Positions 26,675 through 36,055 of a DNA stretch of 64,000 bases are shown piece after piece. Within the stretch, counting starts at the first letter, position 1; each line of letters starts with the position of its first letter. This stretch comes from UBA668 sp041178405 (GTDB lineage Bacteria > Actinomycetota > Acidimicrobiia > Acidimicrobiales > Ilumatobacteraceae): the NCBI GenBank assembly GCA_041178405.1, contig JBEGVK010000055.1:1-64000 (forward strand). Reading direction: 5' to 3'. The translations under genes were made by a program, and so were the position numbers. The notes beneath the pieces are model-generated. The model ran no database searches. It was given only the letters and a program-made list of their open reading frames with translations, and had not been told where the DNA came from.

Positions 26675-27694
26675 ATGACGACGCTGGCAGCACCCCACCC
26701 GATCGAGACACCGGTCCATCCAGTCGGCCGGTGGTCGACCGTGATCCCTGGAGGGCGCCTCGACCCCGGCCTGCCGGTCGAGTGCTGGTACCCGGCGACT
26801 GACGACAGCGGACCTCCGGCCGATTACGAGGTGCTGCCCGGCATCACGCTTCGCTCTGCGATCGCGGTCGACGGCGTGCCTGTCGCGCCTGGGATGTGGC
26901 CGGTCATCGTGTTCTCGCACGGACGCACCGGCACGAGCATCGCCTACTCGTCGCTGTGCGAGGCGCTCGCTGGGCGGGGCTGCATCGTGGTGGCGCCACT
27001 CCACCGAGGCGACGCGCTTGCCGACTGGCTGTCGGGCACCCAGGTCGACGATCGCACGAACGAGGCAAATCGGGTCGCTGACGCCCTCCATGTCATCGAC
27101 GCACTCGAGGCCGGTCTCCGACTGGTCGAATCATCGGCAGACGTCGACATGTCTCGGCTCGTGCTCGCCGGACACTCATACGGCGCGTACACGGCATTCG
27201 CGCTGGCAGCCCCCGAATCCCACCCGGTGTCGGCGGCCGGGCGGAACGCGCCGAGCGCCGTGATCGGGTTCCAGCCGTACACGAGGATGCTGTCCGACGA
27301 CCTCCTGGCAGGCGTGCGGGCGCCGACGCTCATCGTCGCGTCAGAGGCCGATCGGACGACGCCGCCGGCCACCGATGCCGACAGACCGTGGGCTCTCGTG
27401 CCGTCGACGCCGTCGTGGCGCCTCGATCTGCTCGGCGCAGGGCACCAGGCAGCGAGCGACACCGCGCTCTATGCGGAACTTGCGGACATGGTGCCCGAGC
27501 TTCCCGACGTGGTCCGCGCCTATCTTGCCGCTGCCGTCGACCAGCTCCCGGAGGGGCAGACGTGGCGCGACGTGATGCGCACGCAGGTGTCCGTCGCCTG
27601 GGACTTCATGCACGCTGCGTGGTCGTTCGATCCCGAGGCCGGAACCGGCTTCCCGCTCCACGACTCGGCACGCCTCACCCGCCGCACCGTCTGA
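26675..27694 (+). CDS. Alpha/beta hydrolase (PAF-acetylhydrolase/dienelactone hydrolase-like)
   Basis: The 339-residue product has an oxyanion-side FSHGRTG, the nucleophile elbow GHSYGAY, a late Asp in IVASEADRTTPP and His in GAGHQA, forming a plausible catalytic triad. The layout with HGxxG before GHSxG is typical of PAF-acetylhydrolase-like esterases. It follows the SirB1-like gene by 1 nt, so the two are co-transcribed. The ester substrate is unknown. Confidence 0.8.
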   Translation: MTTLAAPHPIETPVHPVGRWSTVIPGGRLDPGLPVECWYPATDDSGPPADYEVLPGITLRSAIAVDGVPVAPGMWPVIVFSHGRTGTSIAYSSLCEALAGRGCIVVAPLHRGDALADWLSGTQVDDRTNEANRVADALHVIDALEAGLRLVESSADVDMSRLVLAGHSYGAYTAFALAAPESHPVSAAGRNAPSAVIGFQPYTRMLSDDLLAGVRAPTLIVASEADRTTPPATDADRPWALVPSTPSWRLDLLGAGHQAASDTALYAELADMVPELPDVVRAYLAAAVDQLPEGQTWRDVMRTQVSVAWDFMHAAWSFDPEAGTGFPLHDSARLTRRTV

Positions 27695-27832
27695 CCTGCC
27701 CGCCGGCCGCGCCGCCACGCAGTCGGGCACGATCCCTCGCTCAGCCCGCTGCCTCGTTACTCTGCCGAGGACGTGCAGTGGCTGCCGACAGGCAGTCGCA
27801 CCGGCACGACTGAGCGGCTCACGGGGGTTCAC

Positions 27833-29038
27833 ATGGCACTGCTGGAGACGTCTGCGATCACGGACGAGGAGCGTGTGACAGCGCTCGCCGACGCGCTGCT
27901 TCGCGATGTGCCGCCGAGGTCCGCGTCAGCGTCCGAGTTCCTCGGCGCGCAGTTCGACCGGGGGCTCGCGTGGGTGCACTTCCCTGAAGGACACGGCGGA
28001 CTCGGCCTCAATCCGAAACTGCAGAAGGCCGTCGACGAGCGCCTGTTCGCCGCAGGGGCGCCGAACCCCGTCTACCGGAATCCGATCGGCCACGGCATGT
28101 GCGGGCCGACCGTGGTGGCCTGGGGCACCGAGGATCAGAAGCGGAGATACCTGCGGCCCCTCTTCACAGGTGAGGAGATCTGGTGCCAGCTCTTCAGCGA
28201 ACCCGGCTCGGGCAGCGATTTTGCCGGGCTGTCATCGCGAGGGGTCCGCGACGGCGATGAGTGGGTGGTGAACGGCCAGAAGGTGTGGACCACGCTGGCG
28301 CACCTGTCGCGGTGGGGGCTGCTGGTCGTGCGCACCGACTCGGAGGCTGTCAAGCACGCTGGACTGACGGCGTTCGTCGTCGACATGCACGATCCAACCG
28401 TTGAGGTCCGCCCACTCCGGCAGATGACCGGCGAGGCCGAGTTCAACGAGGTCTATTTCACCGAGACCCGCATTCCGTCGACGGAGATGCTCGGTGCGCC
28501 CGGCGACGGGTGGCGAGTGAGCCTGACGACGCTCATGAACGAGCGCGTGTCGATCGGCGGCGCAATACCCCAGAAGGGCTCGGGAACGATCGCCCATCTC
28601 ATGGCGGCCTGGGCCGCCGCACCGGACTGGCGGCGCGACGCTGCCACGCGCGACCGGGTGGTCCGCCTCTGGGCGCGCGCCGAGACGCTGCGGCTGACGA
28701 ACATCCGCGCCAACCAGATGCGACGCATGGGCGATCCGGGCCCCGAGGGGAGCATCGGCAAGATGGCATCCGCCGAGCTCAACAAGGCGATCTACGAGTG
28801 CCTCGTCGACCTTCTCGGCGCCGAGGGCATGCTCTACGGCACCTACGCCATGGTGAGACCCGAGCATGCAATGGAGTACGCCACGCCTCAGAAGGCCTTC
28901 CTCCGGAGCAGGGCCAACTCGATCGAGGGCGGCACCACCGAGGTCATGCGGAACATCCTCGGCGAGCGGGTACTCGGCCTGCCCGGTGATGTGCGCGTCG
29001 ACCGCGAGGTGCCGTGGAGCAAGGTGCCACGCAACTAA
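27833..29038 (+). CDS. Acyl-CoA dehydrogenase family protein
   Basis: The 401-residue flavoenzyme oxidises an acyl-CoA at C2-C3. Family marks are FSEPGSGSD, the FAD/CoA segment WVVNGQKVWTT, and the C-terminal SIEGGTTEVMRNILGERVLGLP. ATG 27833 follows GGGGG (27823-27827) with normal spacing, so this gene seems to have a leader; TACTCT at 27758-27763 could be its -10. The actual chain-length or substrate preference is unknown. Confidence 0.88.
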   Translation: MALLETSAITDEERVTALADALLRDVPPRSASASEFLGAQFDRGLAWVHFPEGHGGLGLNPKLQKAVDERLFAAGAPNPVYRNPIGHGMCGPTVVAWGTEDQKRRYLRPLFTGEEIWCQLFSEPGSGSDFAGLSSRGVRDGDEWVVNGQKVWTTLAHLSRWGLLVVRTDSEAVKHAGLTAFVVDMHDPTVEVRPLRQMTGEAEFNEVYFTETRIPSTEMLGAPGDGWRVSLTTLMNERVSIGGAIPQKGSGTIAHLMAAWAAAPDWRRDAATRDRVVRLWARAETLRLTNIRANQMRRMGDPGPEGSIGKMASAELNKAIYECLVDLLGAEGMLYGTYAMVRPEHAMEYATPQKAFLRSRANSIEGGTTEVMRNILGERVLGLPGDVRVDREVPWSKVPRN

Positions 29039-29057
29039 TTGCTCGCGCTCGACAGTC

Positions 29058-29462
29058 CTAGCCGCGCAGCAGCACGCCGGTGAAGAGCGCGGCGACCGAC
29101 GTCACGGCACCGAGCGCCCCGCCGAGTGCCAGCGCAAGGCGAGTCGAGCCCAGCGAATGCACTGCGACAAATGCGCCTGACGCCATTCCGAGAGCGAGAT
29201 GGGCGAGCGCCGTGGCCAAGGCGTCGCCCGACATCGAGGTCACATCGATGTCGATCAGGTTCCAGATGCCGGTGACGACGACGATGCCGAAGGCGGGCCA
29301 CGCCGTGCGGGCGAATGCCCGGGCAACCGCGCGGATCGCTGTCGGGGCCTCCCGGCGAAGCGTCGGCACGATGCCGGCAAGGGCGAACTGACCGCCCACC
29401 CAGACCGCTGCGGCCAGCACGTGGACGAAGAGTCGGATGGTCTCAAGCGTGGGCGTGATCAC
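29058..29462 (-). CDS. CopD-like four-helix membrane protein
   Basis: The 134-residue product has four hydrophobic segments and an early H in RLFVHVLAAAVWVGGQF, the pattern of the copper-resistance D domain and related heme/copper membrane proteins. GTG 29462 follows TAACCT by 6 nt on the minus strand. It lies alone between the convergent acyl-CoA dehydrogenase gene and the ispH stop. A role in copper or electron transfer is inferred from the family only. Confidence 0.65.
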   Translation of the reverse strand: MITPTLETIRLFVHVLAAAVWVGGQFALAGIVPTLRREAPTAIRAVARAFARTAWPAFGIVVVTGIWNLIDIDVTSMSGDALATALAHLALGMASGAFVAVHSLGSTRLALALGGALGAVTSVAALFTGVLLRG

Positions 29463-29483
29463 GCAACGAGGTTAGGTCGCCGC

Positions 29484-30521
29484 TCAGGGCGTGCCGAGTG
29501 ACCGGAGCACTTCGCTCGCTGCGAGTGCCCGGTCGTCGAACGCAGCAGACGCCACCGACGATCCGCCGAGAAGAGCCGCCGCAGCGCTGCCGATCGCGGA
29601 CTGGAGATCGCGTAGATGCCTCGGGGGAGGGAAGTACTCGTCTTCGTCGGTGACGCGCACCACCTCGACACCCTGCGTCGGAGCGAGGAAGGAGATGATC
29701 TCGTCGACGAGCTCCTCGGGCGCTGACGCACCTGCAGTGACGCCGACGATGCCGTTGAGACTGTCGGGCAGCTCGGCCACCGTGTTCACGCGGTGCACTG
29801 CACTGCATCCGGCCTCGATGGCGAGTTTCTCGAGTGCCCTCGTGTTGGAGGAGTTGGACGACCCGATGACGATGATGGCGTCGCATCGGGGAGCCATTGC
29901 CATGAGCGCAGACTGGCGGTTGGTGGTGGCGAAGCAGAGATCGCTGCGGCCCGGCGACCAGACATCGGGGTAGCGCTCCCGGACTGCGACCGCCACGCCT
30001 TCCCAGTCGCGGTGCGAGAGCGTGGTCTGGGCGAGCAGCGCAACAGGCTCGCCGAAGTCGGGGAGTGCGGCGACCTCGGCGACGCTCTCCACGCGCGAGA
30101 TCGCCTGCGGCGCGACTGCCATGGTGCCGACTGCTTCCTCGTGCCCCTCGTGGCCGACGTAGACGATGCGGTAGCCCTTCCCGGCTCGCACCTTCACCTC
30201 GTGGTGCACCTTGGTGACCAGCGGACAGACCGAGTCGACGACGTAGCTGCCCCGAGCGCGTGCGGCGGTCACCACCTCGGGTGCCGAGCCGTGCGCCGAC
30301 AGCATGATCGGACGGCCCTCCGGCACATCGGCGATGTCGTCGACGAACACCACGCCACGGGCCTCGAAACGCTGGACGACGATCTTGTTGTGCACGATCT
30401 CGTGGTAGCAGTACACGGGTGGGTCGAAGGTGCGCACCATCCACGCGAGTGCCTTGATCGCCATCTCGACGCCGGCGCAGAAGCCGCGGGGCTCGGCGAG
30501 CAGCACACGGTCGACCGTCAC
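29484..30521 (-). CDS. ispH: 4-hydroxy-3-methylbut-2-enyl diphosphate reductase IspH
   Basis: IspH makes IPP and DMAPP from HMBPP in the last step of the MEP isoprenoid pathway. The 345-residue enzyme has all three cluster cysteines: GFCAGV (C15), DSVCPLV (C99) and DLCFATTNRQ (C196). It also has the active-site His/Glu positions in YHEIVHN, SAHGS and GHEGHEEAVG, and the SSNSSNT substrate loop. GTG 30521 follows TAGCCT by 7 nt on the minus strand, which decides the start within a longer open frame. Confidence 0.94.
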   Translation of the reverse strand: MTVDRVLLAEPRGFCAGVEMAIKALAWMVRTFDPPVYCYHEIVHNKIVVQRFEARGVVFVDDIADVPEGRPIMLSAHGSAPEVVTAARARGSYVVDSVCPLVTKVHHEVKVRAGKGYRIVYVGHEGHEEAVGTMAVAPQAISRVESVAEVAALPDFGEPVALLAQTTLSHRDWEGVAVAVRERYPDVWSPGRSDLCFATTNRQSALMAMAPRCDAIIVIGSSNSSNTRALEKLAIEAGCSAVHRVNTVAELPDSLNGIVGVTAGASAPEELVDEIISFLAPTQGVEVVRVTDEDEYFPPPRHLRDLQSAIGSAAAALLGGSSVASAAFDDRALAASEVLRSLGTP

Positions 30522-30572
30522 GATGGCGAGGCTACCGGCGCCTCGCGGGTGCCCGCCGATAGCCTCGGAGCG
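30522..30572. promoter_or_regulatory. Mirror-image divergent promoters (ispH / DUF512)
   Basis: TAGCCTCG occurs on both strands. On minus it is TAGCCT at 30534-30529, 7 nt before GTG 30521; on plus, TAGCCT at 30560-30565, 7 nt before ATG 30573. The near-identical -10 regions suggest balanced leaderless expression. Confidence 0.55.
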
Positions 30573-32003
30573 ATGGCACTCCCGGTGGTCGCATCCGTGC
30601 TCCCCGGTTCGCCGGCGGAGGCAGCAGGGCTCGTCGTCGGCGATCAGGTGACGGCCATCAACGGCATGGTGCCACGCGATGTCATCGAGTGGCGCATGGC
30701 AGCCGACGAGCCTGAGGTCGTGCTCGAGCTCCGACGTGGCGGCCTCGACACCGTCGTGCAGGTTGCCAAGCGAGCAGGCGAGCCGCTCGGTGCCGAGGTC
30801 TCGAGCGCGCTGTTCGACCGCGTGCGGACATGCGACAACCACTGCGAGTTCTGCTTCATCTACCAGTTGCCGAAGGGACTCCGGAAGAGCCTGTACCTGA
30901 AGGACGACGACTACCGGCTGAGCTTCCTCTACGGCAACTTCACGACGCTCACCAGGTTCACCGAGGCTGATCTCGAGCGGGTGGTCTCTGAGCGACTCTC
31001 GCCGATCAACGTCAGCATCCATGCAGTCGACCCAGAGGTGCGGTCGGCGATGCTCCGCAATCCGAGGGGCGGCATGAGCCTTCGGTGGCTCCGTCAGCTG
31101 CTCGACCACGGCATCGCCGTACGCGGGCAGATCGTGCTGTGCCCCGGCATCAATGACGGACTCGTGCTCGAGCGCACGCTCGCCGGCATCCTCGACGAGT
31201 TTCCCGAACTGCAGTCGCTTGCAGTGGTGCCCCTCGGTATCAGCCGCTTCAACCCCGAGGCGGCGATGCGCGCCCACACCGCAGCCGAGGCCGAGGCCGT
31301 GCTCGATGCAGTCCACCGGTGGCAGGACGTCTTCCTCCGCGTCCTCGGTCGACGGCTCGTCTTCGCCGCCGACGAGTACTACCTGATGTGCGGGCAGCCG
31401 TTTCCACCCGCCGAGTGCTACGACGACTTCGACCTTCACGAGGACGGCGTTGGCATGGCGCGCACGTTTGAGCGCGAGTGGCACGGCATCGCCGACGAGG
31501 TCGTCGGCACACGAGCAGGCTTCTTCTCGTGGGTCGACGGCGCTCCGCCAGAGGGCTACCGGGCGCCGCGCAATCCGGCCGGCGACACGGGGCTCCACGC
31601 TGCTCGCAACGACGGGCCAACGCGTGTGGCCATCTCTGCGCGCCGCAACGCACCGGTGGGCATCCTCACCGGTGAGTACGGTGCTCGAGTGCTCGCTCCG
31701 CTCGTCGCAGAGCTCGGCCGATCGGACGTCAGGATCATCCCCGTGCGAAATGACTTCTTCGGCGGCAACACGGCCGTGACAGGGCTGATGGTGGGAGCCG
31801 ATCTCGCCGTCGTGCTGTCCGCCGAGCCGCACGGGCATCGCTACCTCCTGCCCGATGTGTGCCTCAGCGAGGGCCGGTTCCTGGATGGCATGACGCCTGC
31901 CGACCTGCCCCGACCCGTCGACGTCGTCCCAGCCGACGGTTATGCCCTCCGGTCGGCGCTCGAACTCGACGGCGCCAGTCGCGTGCCGAGGGAGGATCGA
32001 TGA
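30573..32003 (+). CDS. DUF512 family PDZ/radical-SAM-like protein
   Basis: The 476-residue product begins with a PDZ-like domain (residues ~4-50, including GSPAEAAGLVVGDQVTAING). A radical-SAM-like domain with the cluster-binding CDNHCEFCF (Cx3Cx2C) and then the DUF512 region follow. The conserved FTTLTRFTEADLERV and SIHAVDPEVR blocks fit the TIGR03279 family, whose reaction is unknown. Its stop overlaps der as ATGA, and GGAGG inside its end serves der. Confidence 0.87.
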   Translation: MALPVVASVLPGSPAEAAGLVVGDQVTAINGMVPRDVIEWRMAADEPEVVLELRRGGLDTVVQVAKRAGEPLGAEVSSALFDRVRTCDNHCEFCFIYQLPKGLRKSLYLKDDDYRLSFLYGNFTTLTRFTEADLERVVSERLSPINVSIHAVDPEVRSAMLRNPRGGMSLRWLRQLLDHGIAVRGQIVLCPGINDGLVLERTLAGILDEFPELQSLAVVPLGISRFNPEAAMRAHTAAEAEAVLDAVHRWQDVFLRVLGRRLVFAADEYYLMCGQPFPPAECYDDFDLHEDGVGMARTFEREWHGIADEVVGTRAGFFSWVDGAPPEGYRAPRNPAGDTGLHAARNDGPTRVAISARRNAPVGILTGEYGARVLAPLVAELGRSDVRIIPVRNDFFGGNTAVTGLMVGADLAVVLSAEPHGHRYLLPDVCLSEGRFLDGMTPADLPRPVDVVPADGYALRSALELDGASRVPREDR

Positions 32004-33361
32004 GCGAGGCAGGACTTCCCTCCGTCGTCGTCGTCGGCCGTCCGAACGTCGGAAAGAGCACGCTGTTCAACCGCATCGTCGGCGAGCAGGCTGCCATCGT
32101 CGAGAACAGGCCGGGGGTGACGCGTGACCGCAAGTCACTCGAGGCCGAGTGGCTGGGCACGCGGTTCCTCATCGTCGACACCGGCGGCTGGCTTCCGGGT
32201 GGATCCGAACTCGACGAGAAGGTGAGTCGGCAAGTTGAGGCTGCGGTTCGAGACGCCACTGTCGTGCTCTTCGTGGTCGACGCCTCAGTCGGGCTGACCG
32301 ACGACGACCAGGCCGTCGCTCAGTGGCTGAGGAAGATGGGCATTCCGGTGCTCGTCGTGGCGAACAAGGCCGACAACGACCGTCGCGAGAACGAGCGCTG
32401 GGAGTTCATGGCGCTCGGCCTCGGCGAGCCGGTGCCCGTGAGTGCGCTCCACGGTCGCCGCGCCGGCGACCTGCTCGACGAAGTGATCGCCCGCCTCCCG
32501 TCACTCGACGATGCCGCGACTGCCGAGACCGGGGTGACAGAGGCAACCGGTGACGCCGAGGCTGCCCCGCTGTGGCATCCCGATGACGAGCCGCCGCGTG
32601 TGGCGATCGTCGGGCGTCCCAACGTCGGCAAGAGCACGCTCTTCAACCGACTCGTGGGCGAGGACCGCTCTGTCGTCCACGACATGGCGGGCACTACGCG
32701 CGACTCGATCGACACGCTCGTCGAGACTCCTGACGGGCCGATCGTGTTCGTCGACACGGCTGGCATGCGCCGAAGGAGCAGGATCGACGACTCAGCCGAG
32801 TACTACAGCATGGTGCGCGCGCTGCGCGCCATCGACGACGCCGACATCGCACTGCTCGTCATCGACGCCACCGAGGGCGTGACCAGCCAGGACCAGCGGC
32901 TCGCCGAGCGAGTCGACGCGTCCGGCTGCCCGATCGTGGTGATGCTCAACAAGTGGGAGCTTGTCGACGATGCCGACGACAGGGCAGCGATCACTGCCGA
33001 ACTCGAGCGGAAGCTCTACTTCGTCGGGGATTCGCCGGTGCTCAAGATCTCGGCGCTCACTGGCAAGGGCGTGCACAAGCTGCGTCCGGTACTCCAAGAG
33101 GCGATCGAGCAGTACCGCCGGCGCGTGCCCACCCGTGACGTCAATCGCGTGATCGCCGATGCGCAGCAGCGACAGCCAGCCGGCCACGGCCTCCGAGTCC
33201 TCTACGCCTTGCAGGGCGCCACCGATCCGCCGACGTTCACGCTCTTTGCGAATCGCGAGCTGCCGGCTACCTATCTTCGATACCTCGAGCGGAGCATCAG
33301 GGAGGCATTCGGACTCGGTGCGACGCCGATCAAGCTGCGTGTCAGGAAGAGGAGCGAGTGA
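32000..33361 (+). CDS. der: Ribosome biogenesis GTPase Der (EngA)
   Basis: Der is a tandem-GTPase assembly factor of the 50S subunit. The 453-residue protein has two G1 motifs (both GRPNVGKST), two G3 motifs (DTGGW and DTAGM), two G4 motifs (NKAD and NKWE) and the C-terminal KH-like domain with PPTFTLFANR. Length and layout are normal for the family. GGAGG lies 4 nt before ATG 32000. Confidence 0.95.
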   Translation: MSEAGLPSVVVVGRPNVGKSTLFNRIVGEQAAIVENRPGVTRDRKSLEAEWLGTRFLIVDTGGWLPGGSELDEKVSRQVEAAVRDATVVLFVVDASVGLTDDDQAVAQWLRKMGIPVLVVANKADNDRRENERWEFMALGLGEPVPVSALHGRRAGDLLDEVIARLPSLDDAATAETGVTEATGDAEAAPLWHPDDEPPRVAIVGRPNVGKSTLFNRLVGEDRSVVHDMAGTTRDSIDTLVETPDGPIVFVDTAGMRRRSRIDDSAEYYSMVRALRAIDDADIALLVIDATEGVTSQDQRLAERVDASGCPIVVMLNKWELVDDADDRAAITAELERKLYFVGDSPVLKISALTGKGVHKLRPVLQEAIEQYRRRVPTRDVNRVIADAQQRQPAGHGLRVLYALQGATDPPTFTLFANRELPATYLRYLERSIREAFGLGATPIKLRVRKRSE

Positions 33362-33362
33362 C

Positions 33363-33623
33363 ATGCCGTGGTGCGAGGACTGCGCCCGCTATCTGGCACC
33401 CTCGGGTGTCCGCGCTGACGGCACGTGTCCCTCGTGCGGCCGATCTCTCGAGTCGCAGCGGCCTGTCGAACGCGTGAGCAGCCGGTCGCTCGACCTTCGG
33501 CGCCTGGCGGCGGGCGCCGACGGCGACCGAGACAGCACGGCGGCGCCATGGCACTTCAAGCTGCTGGTCGCCATGCTCGTTGCCTACCTCGGCTGGCGGG
33601 TGATCGACCTCTTCACGGGATAG
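33363..33623 (+). CDS. Small zinc-ribbon membrane protein
   Basis: The 86-residue product starts with a four-cysteine zinc ribbon (C4, C7, C22, C25) and ends with one hydrophobic helix (about residues 66-84). The two are joined by a charged linker. It begins 1 nt after the der stop, with AGGAG upstream inside der. Function unknown; a membrane-anchored partner for ribosome assembly is a guess from position. Confidence 0.65.
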   Translation: MPWCEDCARYLAPSGVRADGTCPSCGRSLESQRPVERVSSRSLDLRRLAAGADGDRDSTAAPWHFKLLVAMLVAYLGWRVIDLFTG

Positions 33624-33640
33624 CATCTGCCGCCGGTCGA

Positions 33641-33718
33641 CGGGCTGTGGCGCAGCTTGGTTAGCGCGCTTGTCTGGGGGACAAGAGGTCGTGGGTTCGA
33701 ATCCCGCCAGCCCGACCA
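33641..33718 (+). tRNA. tRNA-Pro (anticodon GGG)
   Basis: The cloverleaf is complete. Acceptor CGGGCTG/CAGCCCG gives 7 bp, the D-stem is GCGC/GCGC, and the anticodon stem CTTGT/ACAAG holds the loop CTGGGGG with GGG at 34-36. The T-arm is GTGGG-TTCGAAT-CCCGC, the discriminator is A, and CCA is encoded. It reads CCC and, by wobble, CCU codons. It lies 17 nt after the zinc-ribbon gene and may be co-transcribed. Confidence 0.96.
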
Positions 33719-33827
33719 CACCCCGCACGGAGATCGCCCGCCGTGACGAAGAGCGGCGACGCTGCTGCGAGTCGCCGCCAGACAGGGTGCCCTAGCGGCT
33801 CGCGCGAGGCACCGGTAGTCTCTCGGG

Positions 33828-34655
33828 GTGCATTTCCGGCCCCTTCTGCCCAGTTGTCGCCCCACGAGGGCTGGTGGCGCACGGGCTCGGCGGCGCTCCG
33901 ACGCTGCTCTGGCAGTGCTGGTGGCGATCGCGGCGCCAGCAATTGCGTCCTGCTCGGCGGTCAGCGGAGAGGCCAGCGAGTACAACTTTGCCTGTGACGC
34001 AGCACCGCCGGTGCAGCTGTCCCTCGTCGACATCTCCACCAGCGGACGCGATATCGACATCCTCGCCGAGCGCCTCAATGCGGTGCAGGTCGATGCCGAG
34101 CGGGTCGCCGACTGCGACGGCGAGATCACCATCGTGGCGTGGGGCGGGTCGGCCTCGACCTCCGAGGTGCTCTTCCAAGGACAGATCAGAGTCGTCGGCG
34201 CCAGCGAGATCGGCCGCGATCGCAAGATCCCTGCGGCTGTCGATGCGGTGATGGACGAGGTCCGCCAGAGCCTCGCCACGGTGCTGGGATCCCGTGCATC
34301 GGGGGGCCACGACCTCCTGGCCGCCTTCTCGATCGTGTCCGACTTCGTCAGGGCCGCCGGGGGCACCGACGCCAATATCGCAGTGAGCATCTACGCCGAC
34401 GGCGTGTCGACGGAGGGCTCTGCCGACATCAATCGCCCCGGCCTCAGCGAGGCACGGCTCGAAGAGCTGATCGCCGAGCAGACCATGCCCGACCTCAGCG
34501 GCGTGCCCATCTCGATGTTCGGCGTCGGCCGACTCGGGGGAACCGACAAGCCGCCCCAGCAGGTGGTCGACCTCACCCAGGCCTACGCCCAGATGCTGTG
34601 CGAGGCCACCGGGGCGGAATGCCGCACATTCTCCAGTACATTTTCGGCAGATTGA
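33828..34655 (+). CDS. Lipoprotein with a vWA-like DxSxS motif
   Basis: The 275-residue product has a basic N-terminus, a hydrophobic stretch and lipobox IASC (Cys42), so it should be lipid-anchored outside the membrane. Right after a short linker, LSLVDISTSGR gives D68-x-S70-x-S72, the first metal-coordination motif of von Willebrand A domains, and an alternating alpha/beta pattern follows to the end. GTG 33828 follows TAGTCT by 6 nt. It is the first gene of a three-gene envelope set. I do not recognise a named family; the vWA call is based on pattern only. Confidence 0.6.
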   Translation: MHFRPLLPSCRPTRAGGARARRRSDAALAVLVAIAAPAIASCSAVSGEASEYNFACDAAPPVQLSLVDISTSGRDIDILAERLNAVQVDAERVADCDGEITIVAWGGSASTSEVLFQGQIRVVGASEIGRDRKIPAAVDAVMDEVRQSLATVLGSRASGGHDLLAAFSIVSDFVRAAGGTDANIAVSIYADGVSTEGSADINRPGLSEARLEELIAEQTMPDLSGVPISMFGVGRLGGTDKPPQQVVDLTQAYAQMLCEATGAECRTFSSTFSAD

Positions 34656-34734
34656 GTCCTGGGGACCACGACCAACTGCCAGCAGCGCTCATTTCCGCCA
34701 GGAACTGCCCAACCGACCAAGGCCGGGAGACACA

Positions 34735-36012
34735 GTGGGACTCTTCAACAGCAGATCAGGTGCCTGGAGCACCTTGAACGGCGAGGCTGCCGCACCGACG
34801 CGCAAGTCGGTGCAGCGCAGCTTCGATCGCGACCCCATCGACTGGGCGTCGCACGTCCGGATCGTGGCACCCCAGCCCACTGACTCGCCGATCGACCTTC
34901 CCGAGGGCGCCGTGCTGCACGTTGCCGCCCAGTTCGTCGCCGAGGCCCGTGCCCAGGCCGCCGAGTACGCAGCTGGCGCCAGTGCCGCGATCCGCGAGAT
35001 CCTCGCCGATGCACGAGCCCGGCGCTTCGAGGCGGTCCAGCAGGCCAAGGCCCGCCGACTGATGCTCCAGAGCTATCGCGCCGCCCTGCAGCGTCACGCC
35101 GACGCCCAGCGCATCCTCGGCCCCCATGTGCGCTTCAGCGGGTCGACCGGAAAGAACCTGTGGATCCTGTTCTTCCTGGTCGGCGATGCCGCCGGCATGA
35201 CCCTTGCGCTCACCTATGGCGGCGAGTCGCCGTTCATCGCCGGCGTCATGGCCCTCGCGGTCGGCGCTGCGGTGATCGTCTCCGGCAAGCTCGGAGAGGA
35301 CCTTCGGCGAGAGTCGTTCGTCAAGAACCTCTCGTCGTCGGGTGATGAGGAGACCGAGCGCGTCGTCGAAGCGGTGTTCGGCGTCGACGACAGCAGCCGT
35401 CTGCTCAACCGCAAGGTGCTGTACACCTTCATCGGCACGTCCTCGCTTGCCGGGCTCGCCATCGGCGTGTACCGAGCACAGGAGGAATCCATCTCCATCG
35501 GCATCGCGTTCGGCATGTGGGCTCTGCTCATCGGCGCTGGCTCCTTTGCTGCTTCCTGGTACTACTGCGATCCGGCGCGCACGTTCATCTCGCTCACCCA
35601 GCAGGCAGTCGACGATGCCGAGGCCATCTTCCAGTCGACAGAGATCGACGCCATCGAAGAGCACAACGCCAATATCGAGGCTGCCAAGCACATCGTCCGC
35701 GAGTACCGCCAGCGAGCCGAGGCGGCGTGGAACATGACACTGGCAGGTGCTGCCGCGGCGATGGCCGCCAACAGCGGTGTGATCGGACTCGCACAGATGA
35801 AGGGCCACTGGGTGTTGCAGCAGCGCATGCCCGACACGTACTGGCCCGACCTGAGCGAGTACTTCGAGATCGTCGACCGCGACGACGTCGCGCCCGACTC
35901 GGCGACTGCCACCCTGCTCGAGCCCATCACCGAGGAGACCGAGCGTCCCACGTACTGGCTCTCAGAGGTCGGGGCGGGCCGTACCCGCGCCGGCGTCGCC
36001 GCAGGCGGCTGA
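34735..36012 (+). CDS. Unrecognised four-helix membrane protein with long cytoplasmic-type ends
   Basis: The 425-residue product has an N-terminal charged helical region (~60-128), two closely spaced membrane helices (~142-161 and 165-184), a hydrophilic stretch (~185-227) and two more helices (~228-247 and 253-276). A ~150-residue tail begins with a charged helix. GTG 34735 is preceded by GGGAGA. It lies between the vWA-like lipoprotein and the OmpA-domain protein. The fold order superficially recalls MotA/ExbB proteins, but no family motif is recognised. Confidence 0.6.
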   Translation: MGLFNSRSGAWSTLNGEAAAPTRKSVQRSFDRDPIDWASHVRIVAPQPTDSPIDLPEGAVLHVAAQFVAEARAQAAEYAAGASAAIREILADARARRFEAVQQAKARRLMLQSYRAALQRHADAQRILGPHVRFSGSTGKNLWILFFLVGDAAGMTLALTYGGESPFIAGVMALAVGAAVIVSGKLGEDLRRESFVKNLSSSGDEETERVVEAVFGVDDSSRLLNRKVLYTFIGTSSLAGLAIGVYRAQEESISIGIAFGMWALLIGAGSFAASWYYCDPARTFISLTQQAVDDAEAIFQSTEIDAIEEHNANIEAAKHIVREYRQRAEAAWNMTLAGAAAAMAANSGVIGLAQMKGHWVLQQRMPDTYWPDLSEYFEIVDRDDVAPDSATATLLEPITEETERPTYWLSEVGAGRTRAGVAAGG

Positions 36013-36055
36013 CCGGCAGTGGCAGACCGCTCCGCTCCGGTGATGGAGCGCATCC

